Part shown: piece after piece, positions 7,584 through 16,492 of the stretch
Numbering within the stretch: position 1 is the stretch's first letter
Layout: the number at the start of each line of letters is the position of its first letter
Assembly (NCBI RefSeq): GCF_014652275.1
Contig: NZ_BMYM01000002.1
Span: 248,001-312,000, forward strand
Source of the DNA: Parahalioglobus pacificus
GTDB lineage: Bacteria; Pseudomonadota; Gammaproteobacteria; Pseudomonadales; Halieaceae
Direction of reading: 5' to 3'
DNA length: 64,000 nt
Translations under genes and position numbers: made by a program
The notes under the pieces: model-generated
Seen by the model: the letters and a program-made list of their open reading frames with translations, nothing else
Told to the model about the DNA's origin: nothing
Database searches by the model: none

Positions 7584-9011
7584 ATGAAGCAAACCAGTGC
7601 CGCGCTCATTGCGCTGACACTTTCAATTATTGCTGCTCCGCTGCACGCGGAGTCTCTGCGTGATATTTACGAGCTGGCGCTCGATAACGACGCCCAGCTA
7701 AAAGCTGAAGAAGCGCAGTACCGGGCCAACCTCGAGCAGGAGAACCTTGGGCTATCGGCTCTGTTACCTCAGGTCGCCGCGAACTACAGCTACAGCAATC
7801 GCGACACAGACACCAACGGCGAGAGTATCGAGCTGGATCCGGACCAGGGCTTCGTTCCGATCGACACTTTCACCAATACCGATCTGGACACCGACGGTTA
7901 TCAGGTACAAGTGCAACAGGCGCTGTTTAACCTGCCGGCATGGTTTACCTTCCAATCGGGCAAGGAGTTCACTAAGCAGGCGGAGGCTACATTCGCCGCC
8001 AATCAACAGAACCTGATTGTCCGCACCGTTGAAACCTACCTGGCAGTGCTTCGTGCACAGGACAATCTTGCCGCTTCCAAAGCACAGGAGCGCGCCTTCG
8101 AGCGACAGCTGGAACAAACCCAGCAACGCTTCGAAGTAGGCCTTATCGCGATCACTGACGTTTATGAGGCGCAGGCTGCCTATGATTTGTCCCAAGTGAA
8201 TCGTATCGTGGACGAGAACAACGTGGCAGTTGCGCTTGAGCGTCTGTCGATTCTTACCGGCAAGAGCCACGGCGACCTTAACGTGCTAAAGGAAGACTTC
8301 AAGATCCTTCCACCGCAGCCGGCAGACCGTTCCGAGTGGGTTGAGTTCGCGCTGGAGAACAACTTCACGCTATCTGCGGCTCGCTTTGCCGAGGAAGCCG
8401 CACGGCAGCAAGCCAAGGCGCGCAAGATGGAGCACGCACCTACTGTCAGCGGTAGCTATGCCTACTCCGACTTTCACACCGAGGGCACACTGACCCGTGA
8501 GCCGGCTACAGAGTTCGACGTTCCTCCCGATCAGGATCAGGAGTTAAACACCTGGACCATCAATGTGGATTTGCCGCTGTACACCGGTGGCGCGATTTCG
8601 GCTAACCGTCGCAGGGCCGCTCAGGAATTCAACGCCGCGCGGGAGCAACGCATCAACCTGTCACGCACCACGGTCACTGAAGCCCGGTCCCGCCATATGA
8701 CCGTCATGAGCGATGTCGCGCGTGTTGCCGCACGCAAACAAAGCATTGTCTCCTCCAAGAGTGCACTTGATGCCACACAGGCCGGTTATGAAGTGGGTAC
8801 GCGTAACGTCGTGGACGTGCTGAACGCACAGAACACGCTATTCGCCGCCGAGCGCGACTACGCCAACAGCCGCTACGATTACATCGTCAACCTGCTGCAG
8901 CTAAAAGAGAACGCAGGCTTGCTCAGCCCTCAGGACGTGTACAACCTGGACAACTTCCTGATTACACCACCACCGCCTACGAGCTCCGAAGGAGAAAGCA
9001 GCGGTACCTAA
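7584..9011 (+). CDS. tolC: TolC family outer membrane efflux channel
   Basis: A 475-aa outer-membrane factor with a signal peptide (about residues 1-22, ending 'APLHA') and two OEP repeats of long alpha-helices with intervening beta-strand segments. It forms the trimeric exit duct for multidrug pumps and type I secretion. The C-terminal repeat contains 'EVGTRNVVDVLNAQNTLF', typical of the family. AAGGGGAT lies 5 bases before the start. Its stop codon overlaps that of waaA on the other strand (9008-9011). It could serve the exporter at 786, but it lies with conserved neighbours and is probably a general channel. Confidence 0.93.
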   Translation: MKQTSAALIALTLSIIAAPLHAESLRDIYELALDNDAQLKAEEAQYRANLEQENLGLSALLPQVAANYSYSNRDTDTNGESIELDPDQGFVPIDTFTNTDLDTDGYQVQVQQALFNLPAWFTFQSGKEFTKQAEATFAANQQNLIVRTVETYLAVLRAQDNLAASKAQERAFERQLEQTQQRFEVGLIAITDVYEAQAAYDLSQVNRIVDENNVAVALERLSILTGKSHGDLNVLKEDFKILPPQPADRSEWVEFALENNFTLSAARFAEEAARQQAKARKMEHAPTVSGSYAYSDFHTEGTLTREPATEFDVPPDQDQELNTWTINVDLPLYTGGAISANRRRAAQEFNAAREQRINLSRTTVTEARSRHMTVMSDVARVAARKQSIVSSKSALDATQAGYEVGTRNVVDVLNAQNTLFAAERDYANSRYDYIVNLLQLKENAGLLSPQDVYNLDNFLITPPPPTSSEGESSGT

Positions 9012-10300
9012 GCGGCATCCTCCGGCGGCGGGTATACCGCCGCCAATACCCCCACCAAACGCTCCTTTGCACCACGGTTTTGGTCGACAACGCGTCTTCC
9101 CGCATCGCCCATAGTGGCGCGACGCTGCGGGTCCAGTGCCAGCGATACCAGCGTCTCCGTCAGCTTGGCGGGATCATCCATCATCTCCATAGCGCCGGCA
9201 GCCATCAGCAGCTGGCTGATCTCCTCGAAATTGAACATGTGAGGGCCTGTGATCACGGGCACACCCCAGACTGCAGGCTCCAGCACATTGTGGCCCCCAT
9301 GCTCTACCAGACTACCGCCCATCACTGCGATATCAGCTGCGCCCAGAAGGATCAGCAACTCGCCCATGGTGTCACCAATCAACACGTCATCGGCCAGCTC
9401 TACCAATCCGCCCACTGACCGTCTCCTCACCTGCCAGCCGGCGCGCACAGCCATTTCATACACGGCTTTAAAACGCTCCGGATGACGCGGGACTAGAACC
9501 AGCAAGGCGGAGTCCACCGTCGCTTTAAGGTGCTGAAATGCCTCCAGCAACTGCTCATCCTCGCCCGGATGGGTACTTGCGGCAACGACCACAGTGCGCT
9601 GATCGCCGTTCAGTTCAGCATCCAGCGCGCGGGCCTCATCGATGAGCCCCTGGCTGAGACCCAGATCAAATTTGATGCTCCCGGTAACCTGAAGGCGATC
9701 AGCCGGCAGGCCCAACGTGATAAAGCGCTCGCCGTCGGGAGCGGACTGGCAGGCTACGGTGTGCAGATGTTGCAGCATGGGTCTGGTCAGGCTGGCAATG
9801 CGCGCATACCCACGCGCAGAGCGCTCTGACAATCGCGCATTTGCCAGTACTACAGGACATCCCGAGCGTGCACAGTGATGCAACAGATTCGGCCACAGCT
9901 CCGTTTCCATAATCACCAACAGCTCAGGTTTCACAGCCGCGATAAACCGCGACGTTGCTCCGGGAAGATCCCAGGGCGCATAGCAGTGAAATACCCGTTC
10001 GCCAAACAGCGCCTTGACTCGGTCTGAACCGGTGGGTGTTGTGGTGGTAACAACCAGTCGGTGCTCCGGGTAGCGCGCAAGCAGTGTTTCGATAACAGGT
10101 GCCGCGGCAATTGTTTCGCCCACGGACACGGCATGCACCCAGATAACGGGCGCGCCGGAGCCCAGCCCAGCGGAATGCACAAACCCGAAGCGCTCCGACA
10201 GTCTGTGCCTGTAAGCAGGCGCCAGTCGTGAGCGCCACAGCATGCGCAGCAGGATAAACGGCAGGGCGAGATAAAAAATGGCGCTGTATACAAGGCGCAT
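9008..10300 (-). CDS. waaA: 3-deoxy-D-manno-octulosonic acid (Kdo) transferase
   Basis: WaaA (430 aa) transfers Kdo from CMP-Kdo to the lipid A precursor at the cytoplasmic face of the inner membrane. A hydrophobic N-terminal segment anchors it. The Kdo-transferase domain follows ('WVHAVSVGET', 'METELWPNL'), with a GT-B C-terminal half ('MGGSLVEHGGHNVLEPA'). I prefer the ATG at 10300; a TTG at 10312 would add four residues but lacks a ribosome site. It supplies the Kdo acceptor for the heptosyltransferases encoded at 28293-30322. Confidence 0.94.
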   Translation of the reverse strand: MRLVYSAIFYLALPFILLRMLWRSRLAPAYRHRLSERFGFVHSAGLGSGAPVIWVHAVSVGETIAAAPVIETLLARYPEHRLVVTTTTPTGSDRVKALFGERVFHCYAPWDLPGATSRFIAAVKPELLVIMETELWPNLLHHCARSGCPVVLANARLSERSARGYARIASLTRPMLQHLHTVACQSAPDGERFITLGLPADRLQVTGSIKFDLGLSQGLIDEARALDAELNGDQRTVVVAASTHPGEDEQLLEAFQHLKATVDSALLVLVPRHPERFKAVYEMAVRAGWQVRRRSVGGLVELADDVLIGDTMGELLILLGAADIAVMGGSLVEHGGHNVLEPAVWGVPVITGPHMFNFEEISQLLMAAGAMEMMDDPAKLTETLVSLALDPQRRATMGDAGRRVVDQNRGAKERLVGVLAAVYPPPEDAA

Positions 10301-10423
10301 CAAGCTGTCCAAAGACTGCGGTCAAATAGGTAATTCAGAATACGCGCGCGCCCGTACGCTGCCAAGCACCACGCCCGGCAATAGCAATCGAGCTATACTT
10401 GCGCTTTTACGCACACGGCCCGA

Positions 10424-11620
10424 ATGAGTAAACAACAGCTGCAACTCGACATCGCCATCATTGGCGGCGGCATTGCCGGCCTGTGGACGCTCAATCAGTT
10501 ACGGGGTCTTGGCTACAGTGCTGCCCTGTTTGAACAAGAGGCGTTGGGCAGTCATCAGACTATCGCGTCTCAGGGCATGATCCATGGCGGCATCAAGTAC
10601 GCGCTGGGCGGTGCCCTGAGCGGTGGCTCGGAAACCATATCGGCAATGCCTGCAGCCTGGCGCGCTTGCCTGGCTGGCAATGGACCCGTGGATCTGCGCG
10701 GCGCCAAGGTCCTGAGCGACGACTTTTACCTGTGGTCTGCCGGCAGCCTGCAATCGCGCATGACATCGTTCTTTGCCAGCAAAATGTTGCGAGGCAGGGT
10801 GCAGAAACTGCAACGGCCTGAGTTTCCTGCGCCACTGCGCGATGACGCCTTTAAGGGCCAAGTCTACCGGCTGGTTGATCTGGTCATGGACACGCCCTCG
10901 GTCATAGAAACGCTTGCTCGCAACTGCGCCGATGCGATCTTCAATATTGATTGGCAGCACTGCAGCTTGCGCACCGAGCAGGGCCATGCCCTTATCAGCA
11001 CGCCGAAAACGGACATTGTGCCGCGCCAACTGGTATTGACCGCCGGCGTGGGTAACGAGGCGCTGCTTCAGCAGCTGGGGGCGGAAACACCGCAGATGCA
11101 GCGACGGCCGCTGCAGCAGGTTCTGGTCAAGCACGAGTATGCTGAGCCGTTTTACGCGCATTGCACCGGCACCAACCCATCACCCCGACTCACCGTATCC
11201 AGCCACACTACTCGCCATGGGGAACCTGTCTGGTACTTGGGCGGAGACCTTGCCACGGAGAACACAGACACCGCACCCGATCGCCTGATTGAGTTAGCCA
11301 AGACGGAGTTAGCTACCCTGCTGCCCTGGGTGCCTTTTGGAAAGATGGAGTGGCAGACCATCAGACTGGACAGGGCCGAACCCAAGCAGTCCGCATTGCG
11401 TCGACCAGACAGCGCCTACTTAGGCGAGGTGGATGCCGTGAGCAATGCGCTGACTGCCTGGCCCACAAAGCTCAGCCTCAGCCCCGACTTGGGTGATGCC
11501 ATCAGCAATGCACTCTCTGAGAAAGGCATACAGCCCGGCGCGCCGGTGGATTTGTCACCGTTGCAGCCGCTGGGTCGCCCAACCGTAGCTGAAGCCTGCT
11601 GGGATACTCTGTTTCCATGA
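10424..11620 (+). CDS. FAD-dependent oxidoreductase (DAO family)
   Basis: A 398-aa flavoprotein with an N-terminal Rossmann dinucleotide motif ('IAIIGGGIAGLWTLNQL') and the DAO fold used by amino- and hydroxy-acid oxidases. 'SQGMIHGGIKYALGG' near residue 50 resembles the isoalloxazine-contact segment of glycerol-3-phosphate and 2-hydroxyglutarate oxidases. The substrate is not recognisable. A TATACT box at 10394-10399 lies 24 bases before the start. Its stop overlaps the next gene's ATG (11617), so the two are coupled and probably work on one pathway. Confidence 0.75.
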   Translation: MSKQQLQLDIAIIGGGIAGLWTLNQLRGLGYSAALFEQEALGSHQTIASQGMIHGGIKYALGGALSGGSETISAMPAAWRACLAGNGPVDLRGAKVLSDDFYLWSAGSLQSRMTSFFASKMLRGRVQKLQRPEFPAPLRDDAFKGQVYRLVDLVMDTPSVIETLARNCADAIFNIDWQHCSLRTEQGHALISTPKTDIVPRQLVLTAGVGNEALLQQLGAETPQMQRRPLQQVLVKHEYAEPFYAHCTGTNPSPRLTVSSHTTRHGEPVWYLGGDLATENTDTAPDRLIELAKTELATLLPWVPFGKMEWQTIRLDRAEPKQSALRRPDSAYLGEVDAVSNALTAWPTKLSLSPDLGDAISNALSEKGIQPGAPVDLSPLQPLGRPTVAEACWDTLFP

Positions 11621-12411
11621 GCTGGATGCGGTCTATGGGCAACACCGGGCTTACCGTGAGCGCATTGGGGCTCGGGACTGTGAAACTCGGGCGCAACACA
11701 GGCGTAAAGTACCCCAGTGGTTTTGAGCTCCCGGATGATCGCAGCGCCCGCGCACTACTGACACGCGCGCGGGACCTGGGGATCAATTTGCTGGATACGG
11801 CGCCCGCCTACGGTACCAGCGAAGAACGGCTGGGCGGGCTGCTCAAAGACGATCGCGATCATTGGATTCTCTGCACTAAGGTGGGCGAGGAGTTTACCGA
11901 CGGTCAATCCAGCTACCACTTTAGCCCGGAGCACGTGCGCTTTTCGGTTGAGCGCAGCCTGCAAAGGCTGAAGGTGGAGTGTCTAGATATCGTTCTGGTG
12001 CATTCCGACGGCAACGACCTGGCCATCGTGGAACAACATGGCACGCTGCAGGCACTGGCGGAGTTAAAAAAGGAAGGCAAGCTAAAGGCACTGGGCTTGT
12101 CCGGTAAAACCGTCGACGGCGGGCTGGCCGCACTGCCTGACTGCGACCTTATGATGATCACCTACAACCCAGTAGAGACTGATCAAGCGCCACTGCTGGA
12201 TGCCTGCGCTGATACGGGTACCGGCGTATTGATCAAAAAAGCACTGGCAAGTGGTCACTTGAACCAACTAGGCGACAATGCCGACCCGGTGGAAACCGCG
12301 ATGGCCTTCGCGCTGGATCACCCCGCCACAACGGCGGCGGTAGTGGGCACCATCACACCGGCAAATTTGGAACGCAATGTGGCAGCGGCCCGACGCGCAG
12401 TGGGCAACTGA
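11617..12411 (+). CDS. Aldo/keto reductase
   Basis: A 264-aa (beta/alpha)8-barrel NADPH-dependent reductase. The catalytic residues appear as Asp and Tyr in 'NLLDTAPAYGTSEERLGG', Lys in 'ILCTKVGEEF' and His in 'IVLVHSDG'. The C-terminal 'VVGTITPANLERNV' is the nucleotide-binding end. It is slightly shorter than typical members (about 300 aa). The four-base overlap with the upstream oxidase suggests a shared substrate, which I cannot name. Confidence 0.82.
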   Translation: MSWMRSMGNTGLTVSALGLGTVKLGRNTGVKYPSGFELPDDRSARALLTRARDLGINLLDTAPAYGTSEERLGGLLKDDRDHWILCTKVGEEFTDGQSSYHFSPEHVRFSVERSLQRLKVECLDIVLVHSDGNDLAIVEQHGTLQALAELKKEGKLKALGLSGKTVDGGLAALPDCDLMMITYNPVETDQAPLLDACADTGTGVLIKKALASGHLNQLGDNADPVETAMAFALDHPATTAAVVGTITPANLERNVAAARRAVGN

Positions 12412-12443
12412 GCGCGGCATAATAGGAAAATCAAAGAGAAGGA

Positions 12444-13880
12444 CTAACTGTCGCCGTTATTCTGCATACGATTGAGAATGGACGTGGTCGACACGTTTTC
12501 TACCAGCGACAGAACCTGCACCTGACCACCGTAACTCTCGACGATTTCCCAACCAACCACATCGCGCTTGTCACCGTAGTCACCGCCTTTAACCAGGATG
12601 TCGGGATGAAGAGTTTCAAGCAGTGAGCGCGGCGTATCTTCGTCAAAGCTTACCACCCAATCCACGGCTTCCAGCCCCGCCAGTACTGCCACGCGCCGAT
12701 CAATAGGATTCACGGGGCGTCCATCGCCTTTGAGCCTGCGCACAGAGTCATCGTCGTTAACCGCAACCACTAAACGGTCACCTAACTTACGAGCCTGTTC
12801 AAGGTAGGTCACATGCCCGGCATGAATAATGTCAAAGCAGCCGTTGGTAAAAACCACCTTCTCGCCGTGGCTGCGGGCATCGGCAATGGCGATAGCAAGC
12901 TGTTCACGCGACATAGCACCCCGCTCTGTGCCCTGCTCGGCCTGCACAGCGCGGCGCAGCTCCGGCGCGCTAATCGCCGCCGTTCCCAGTTTCGCCACCA
13001 CAATACTGGCGGCAAGATTCGCCAGGGCAACGGCATCGGCCATGGCTGCACCGCCCGCCAGACTGGCGGCAAGCACAGCAATCACTGTGTCACCGGCACC
13101 GGTGACATCAAACACTTCTCGCGCCCGGGCAGGCAGGTGCAACTCGTCAGCATCGGGCCGCAGCAGGGTCATACCATGCTCACCCCGGGTAACCAGCAAA
13201 GCTTTCAGATCCAGCGAATGCATCAGTGCTTTTCCGCGCTCCACCAACACTTGCTCGTTTTCGCAGTGGCCAACAATCGCTTCAAACTCGCTGAGGTTCG
13301 GTGTGAGCAAGGTCGCGCCACGATAGCGATCAAAGTCGGCACCCTTCGGGTCTACTAACACCGGAACGCCGGCAGCTTTAGCCGCGGCGATCAACGGTTG
13401 CGGATCGGCCAGAGTGCCCTTCGCATAGTCGGAGAGAATCAGCGCGCCACAGCTCCCCAAGTGCTTCTCCAGCGCAGGCATCAGGTTGGGAGCATTCACC
13501 GCCATGCTCTGTTCTTCAAAATCCAGCCGAATCAGCTGTTGATGTCGGCTGATCACACGCAGCTTGGTAATCGTGGGCGACTCAGGCACACGCTCGAAAC
13601 TGCATTCAACGCCTGCGCCTGTCAGCGTTGCTTGCAGGGCATCCGCCATCTCATCGTCACCGGTATAGCCGAGCAGGGTTGAACCGCAGCCAAGTGCCGC
13701 AATATTGAGCGCCACATTACCGGCACCGCCAGGGCGGTCGTTAATCTGCTCAACGCGCACTACCGGCACAGGCGCCTCCGGCGATATGCGCGAAGCGTCG
13801 CCTTGCCAATAGCGGTCCAGCATAATGTCGCCGAGTACCAGCACTCTGGCTTGATCAAAGCGGGGCATGCCCAGTTTCAC
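12444..13880 (-). CDS. hldE: Bifunctional D-beta-heptose kinase/ADP-heptose synthase
   Basis: HldE (478 aa) makes ADP-heptose for the LPS inner core. The N-terminal ribokinase-type domain shows 'GGAGNVALNIAALG' and 'DVTGAGDTVIAVLA'. The C-terminal nucleotidyltransferase domain shows 'FTNGCFDIIHAGHVTYL' and 'LVKGGDY'. Both domains are complete. The start is GTG 13880 with a GAGGA ribosome site; ATG 13868 is an alternative. It works upstream of WaaC and WaaF. Confidence 0.96.
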   Translation of the reverse strand: MKLGMPRFDQARVLVLGDIMLDRYWQGDASRISPEAPVPVVRVEQINDRPGGAGNVALNIAALGCGSTLLGYTGDDEMADALQATLTGAGVECSFERVPESPTITKLRVISRHQQLIRLDFEEQSMAVNAPNLMPALEKHLGSCGALILSDYAKGTLADPQPLIAAAKAAGVPVLVDPKGADFDRYRGATLLTPNLSEFEAIVGHCENEQVLVERGKALMHSLDLKALLVTRGEHGMTLLRPDADELHLPARAREVFDVTGAGDTVIAVLAASLAGGAAMADAVALANLAASIVVAKLGTAAISAPELRRAVQAEQGTERGAMSREQLAIAIADARSHGEKVVFTNGCFDIIHAGHVTYLEQARKLGDRLVVAVNDDDSVRRLKGDGRPVNPIDRRVAVLAGLEAVDWVVSFDEDTPRSLLETLHPDILVKGGDYGDKRDVVGWEIVESYGGQVQVLSLVENVSTTSILNRMQNNGDS

Positions 13881-14051
13881 GGTAATCCATCCTCAATGAG
13901 AGATTTCATCGTCGCGCGATGATAACACGCAGCCCGACACGCTCTTGCTGCTACGGGGTAAAGACGCTACCTTGCCCAGCCTCTGAGTGAGAGCGCTGTA
14001 TACGCCTCAGGGCTACGCAGGCGCCAATCATTGCCATCACAGGAACACAGC

Positions 14052-14669
14052 ATGATCCCGGGTCTACCCGCTGATATCGACACCATCAAGGGCTTCCTCG
14101 CCGAAGATGAGGCTCAGGCCCTCTATCACTATGCCGGCGAGAGCCTGCCACTGGGCCCCGTGCTGGAAGTGGGCAGCTATTGTGGCAAATCCACTATCTA
14201 CCTTGGGCTTGCGGCCAAGGATCAGGGCAGCACTGTCTTCGCACTGGACCATCATCGCGGCTCGGAGGAGCACCAGCCCGGCGAAATATTCCACGACCCC
14301 GATCTGTACGATGACAGCACAGACGGTGTTGATACCTTTCGGGAGTTTCGCCGCAATATCCGAAAAGCCGGGCTGGATGACACCGTCGTCCCCGTTGTTG
14401 CCGGCTCTGCGCTCGCAGCGCGACACTGGCAAACCCCGCTCGGGATGGTGTTCATTGATGGCGGGCACAGTCTCGCGGCAGCATTAGAGGACTATCGCTG
14501 CTGGGCGATGCATGTGGTTCGCGGAGGAATACTAACCATTCACGACGTCTACCCGGATGCCCATGAAGGGGGGCAGGCACCCTGGGCCGTTTACCAAATG
14601 GCCCGAGATTCAGGGTTGTTTGAAGAAGTGGCCCGGGTACGAAGCCTCGGCATACTGCGCCGGTTGTAA
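14052..14669 (+). CDS. Class I SAM-dependent methyltransferase (family 24-like)
   Basis: A 205-aa protein with the SAM-binding motif 'VLEVGSYCGKSTIYLGLA' and the acidic 'MVFIDGGHS' strand seen in Methyltransf_24 proteins, which often act in glycan or secondary-metabolite synthesis. I chose the ATG at 14052, 7 bases after AGGA; a longer frame from TTG 14031 lacks a ribosome site. It is divergent from hldE. The substrate is unknown. Confidence 0.75.
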   Translation: MIPGLPADIDTIKGFLAEDEAQALYHYAGESLPLGPVLEVGSYCGKSTIYLGLAAKDQGSTVFALDHHRGSEEHQPGEIFHDPDLYDDSTDGVDTFREFRRNIRKAGLDDTVVPVVAGSALAARHWQTPLGMVFIDGGHSLAAALEDYRCWAMHVVRGGILTIHDVYPDAHEGGQAPWAVYQMARDSGLFEEVARVRSLGILRRL

Positions 14670-14690
14670 GGCTCGCGGGGCAAGCCGGCC

Positions 14691-15773
14691 TTAGTCGGCC
14701 CGGCGGCGCTCCGGTGAGGCAGATGCACCACCGTCCACAGCCAGTAAGGAAACATCAGTAAACAGATTTGCAGCGGCGGTATGCCCGGTCAAGGCATCGG
14801 CTGCCATCAGTATGGCACCTGCCGTCCAAGTCGGCTTTTCGTCTGGCCAAAGCAGGTCTTCAACCATTTGGTAACCGGTCCAGTAGGAACCATCTTCTGC
14901 GCGCCACTGATGTAGCCAGCTGTACACCTCAACAGCGCGGGCGTGGTCACCCGCCGCCAGTAAGGCCATCACCAGTTCGCAGGATTCAGCCACGGTATAC
15001 CAGGGTTCCTCAACGACGCAGCGACAACCCACGCCCTCCAGCACAAACTCATCGAAGCGCGCAGCCAACCGTGCGCGGGCATCGGCGCCGCGAATTACAC
15101 CCGTAAGCACAGGGTAAAACCAATCCATGGAGTAGCGGCTTTTACTTTCCCAGGTGCGATCGAAGCGCTCGGGCTTCTGGCGCAGTGCCACGCCCAGCCG
15201 TTCACGCGCCGACAGCCAGTCGGGGCGCACCTCGCCCAAAGTCACCGCAATATTGTGCGCACACTCAAGGCTCTTGTAGATCGAACTGCAGCCCGTCATC
15301 AGGGCATCGCCCTTGGCATTGCCCTGCTCATCCACCGCCCAGTCGATCTCGCCGTGTTCGGATTGAAGGCGCAGCACAAAGCCAATCGCGCGTTCCACGG
15401 TTGGCCAAAGCCGCCTCAGAAACTCCGTGTTTTTGCTCACGAGATAGTGATGCCAAACACCCACGGCAACGTAAGCGACAAAATTGGTTTCGCGGCGCTC
15501 GCGGTTATCGATGACATCGCCACGGTAGGCAGCCCACCAACTCCCGTCTTCCAGCTGACAACGCGCCAGCCAATCGTAGGCACGCTCGGCCGCTTCCCAC
15601 TCGCCACCGATAGACAGTCCCATCGCCGCTTCAACATGGTCCCAGGGGTCGGTGTAGCCGCCCTCAAACCAGGGAATCTCGCCCGACGGCTGTTGGACCG
15701 CCAGGATAAAGTCGACAGTCGGTTTCAGAAACTCGGTAGGGAATAAGCCGGGGCTCAGGTACAGGCCGCTCAT
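14691..15773 (-). CDS. (alpha/alpha)6-barrel 'prenyltransferase/terpenoid cyclase-fold' protein
   Basis: A 360-aa protein made of repeated helical units with 'GSWWAAY', 'GEIPWFEGGYTDPWDHVEAA' and 'GSYWTGYQ', resembling the (alpha/alpha)6 toroid of terpenoid cyclases and glucoamylase-type hydrolases. Databases often label such proteins 'prenyltransferase', but I see no DxDD cyclase motif or prenyl-diphosphate site, and a glycan-active hydrolase is as likely. It overlaps the upstream methyltransferase by four bases (ATGA) and is last in a three-gene operon. Confidence 0.6.
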   Translation of the reverse strand: MSGLYLSPGLFPTEFLKPTVDFILAVQQPSGEIPWFEGGYTDPWDHVEAAMGLSIGGEWEAAERAYDWLARCQLEDGSWWAAYRGDVIDNRERRETNFVAYVAVGVWHHYLVSKNTEFLRRLWPTVERAIGFVLRLQSEHGEIDWAVDEQGNAKGDALMTGCSSIYKSLECAHNIAVTLGEVRPDWLSARERLGVALRQKPERFDRTWESKSRYSMDWFYPVLTGVIRGADARARLAARFDEFVLEGVGCRCVVEEPWYTVAESCELVMALLAAGDHARAVEVYSWLHQWRAEDGSYWTGYQMVEDLLWPDEKPTWTAGAILMAADALTGHTAAANLFTDVSLLAVDGGASASPERRRAD

Positions 15774-16492
15774 GCAGCTGCCTCCTTGCGGAAATACAGC
15801 ACAACGCTTTTACCCACCACGGGGTTGAGGCAGCGCTCAAGAACACGTGTAAATGCCGGCTTATCCATCAGGTCCCACACCAGTAGGCGGTGATACTGAC
15901 GGATCAGCCAGTTGCTGTCCTGGGTGTCCCAGAACAGACATTTCAGCCACCAGAACGGCGCGTGCAGCGCGTGCGCCCAGTGACGGTGATAAAACTGGAA
16001 GCCCAAGCTTTCAATTTCTTTTTGCAGCTCGGCGGCCTTGAAGATGCGGAGATGCCCGCCGGGCACCTGGTGATAAGCATCGCTCAGGGCCCAGCAAATT
16101 TTCTCCGGCCAACGCCGCGGCACTGAGGCACAAAACAAACCGCCCGGTTTGAGCACCCGACGAATCTCCGCCAGTGCTCCGCGATAATCGGGAATGTGCT
16201 CCAACACCTCACTGCAAATGACCTTGTCGAAACTGGCATCGGCAAAGGGCAGTTGCAACGCGTTGGCAGCAGCGAGAACAAAGCTGCGCTCGCCCTGCGT
16301 GGCCTCAAGGTCAATAAAGTCGTCAAACTTGGATTGCGCGGCCATCAAATCAGTGTGAGAGAGATCGACACCCACCGCTTCCACTTCCTGGGCGACATAC
16401 GTGGCTATGACATGGCGTCCTTCACCGCAGCCCAGATCCAGAACCCTGTCTCCCGGCATCAGCGGGAACTGATCAAATTCAACGGTCTGCAT
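15770..16492 (-). CDS. Class I SAM-dependent methyltransferase
   Basis: A 240-aa methyltransferase with 'RVLDLGCGEGRHVIATYVA' (motif I), 'VICSEVLEHIPDYRGALAEI' and 'RRVLKPGGLFCASVPR' (Methyltransf_11 type). The frame runs open to 16699, but that stretch duplicates the glycosyltransferase on the same strand in another frame. The ATG at 16492, overlapping that gene by 14 bases, is the likely start. It is the middle gene of the trio and probably methylates a sugar or lipid acceptor made by its partner. Confidence 0.82.
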   Translation of the reverse strand: MQTVEFDQFPLMPGDRVLDLGCGEGRHVIATYVAQEVEAVGVDLSHTDLMAAQSKFDDFIDLEATQGERSFVLAAANALQLPFADASFDKVICSEVLEHIPDYRGALAEIRRVLKPGGLFCASVPRRWPEKICWALSDAYHQVPGGHLRIFKAAELQKEIESLGFQFYHRHWAHALHAPFWWLKCLFWDTQDSNWLIRQYHRLLVWDLMDKPAFTRVLERCLNPVVGKSVVLYFRKEAAA

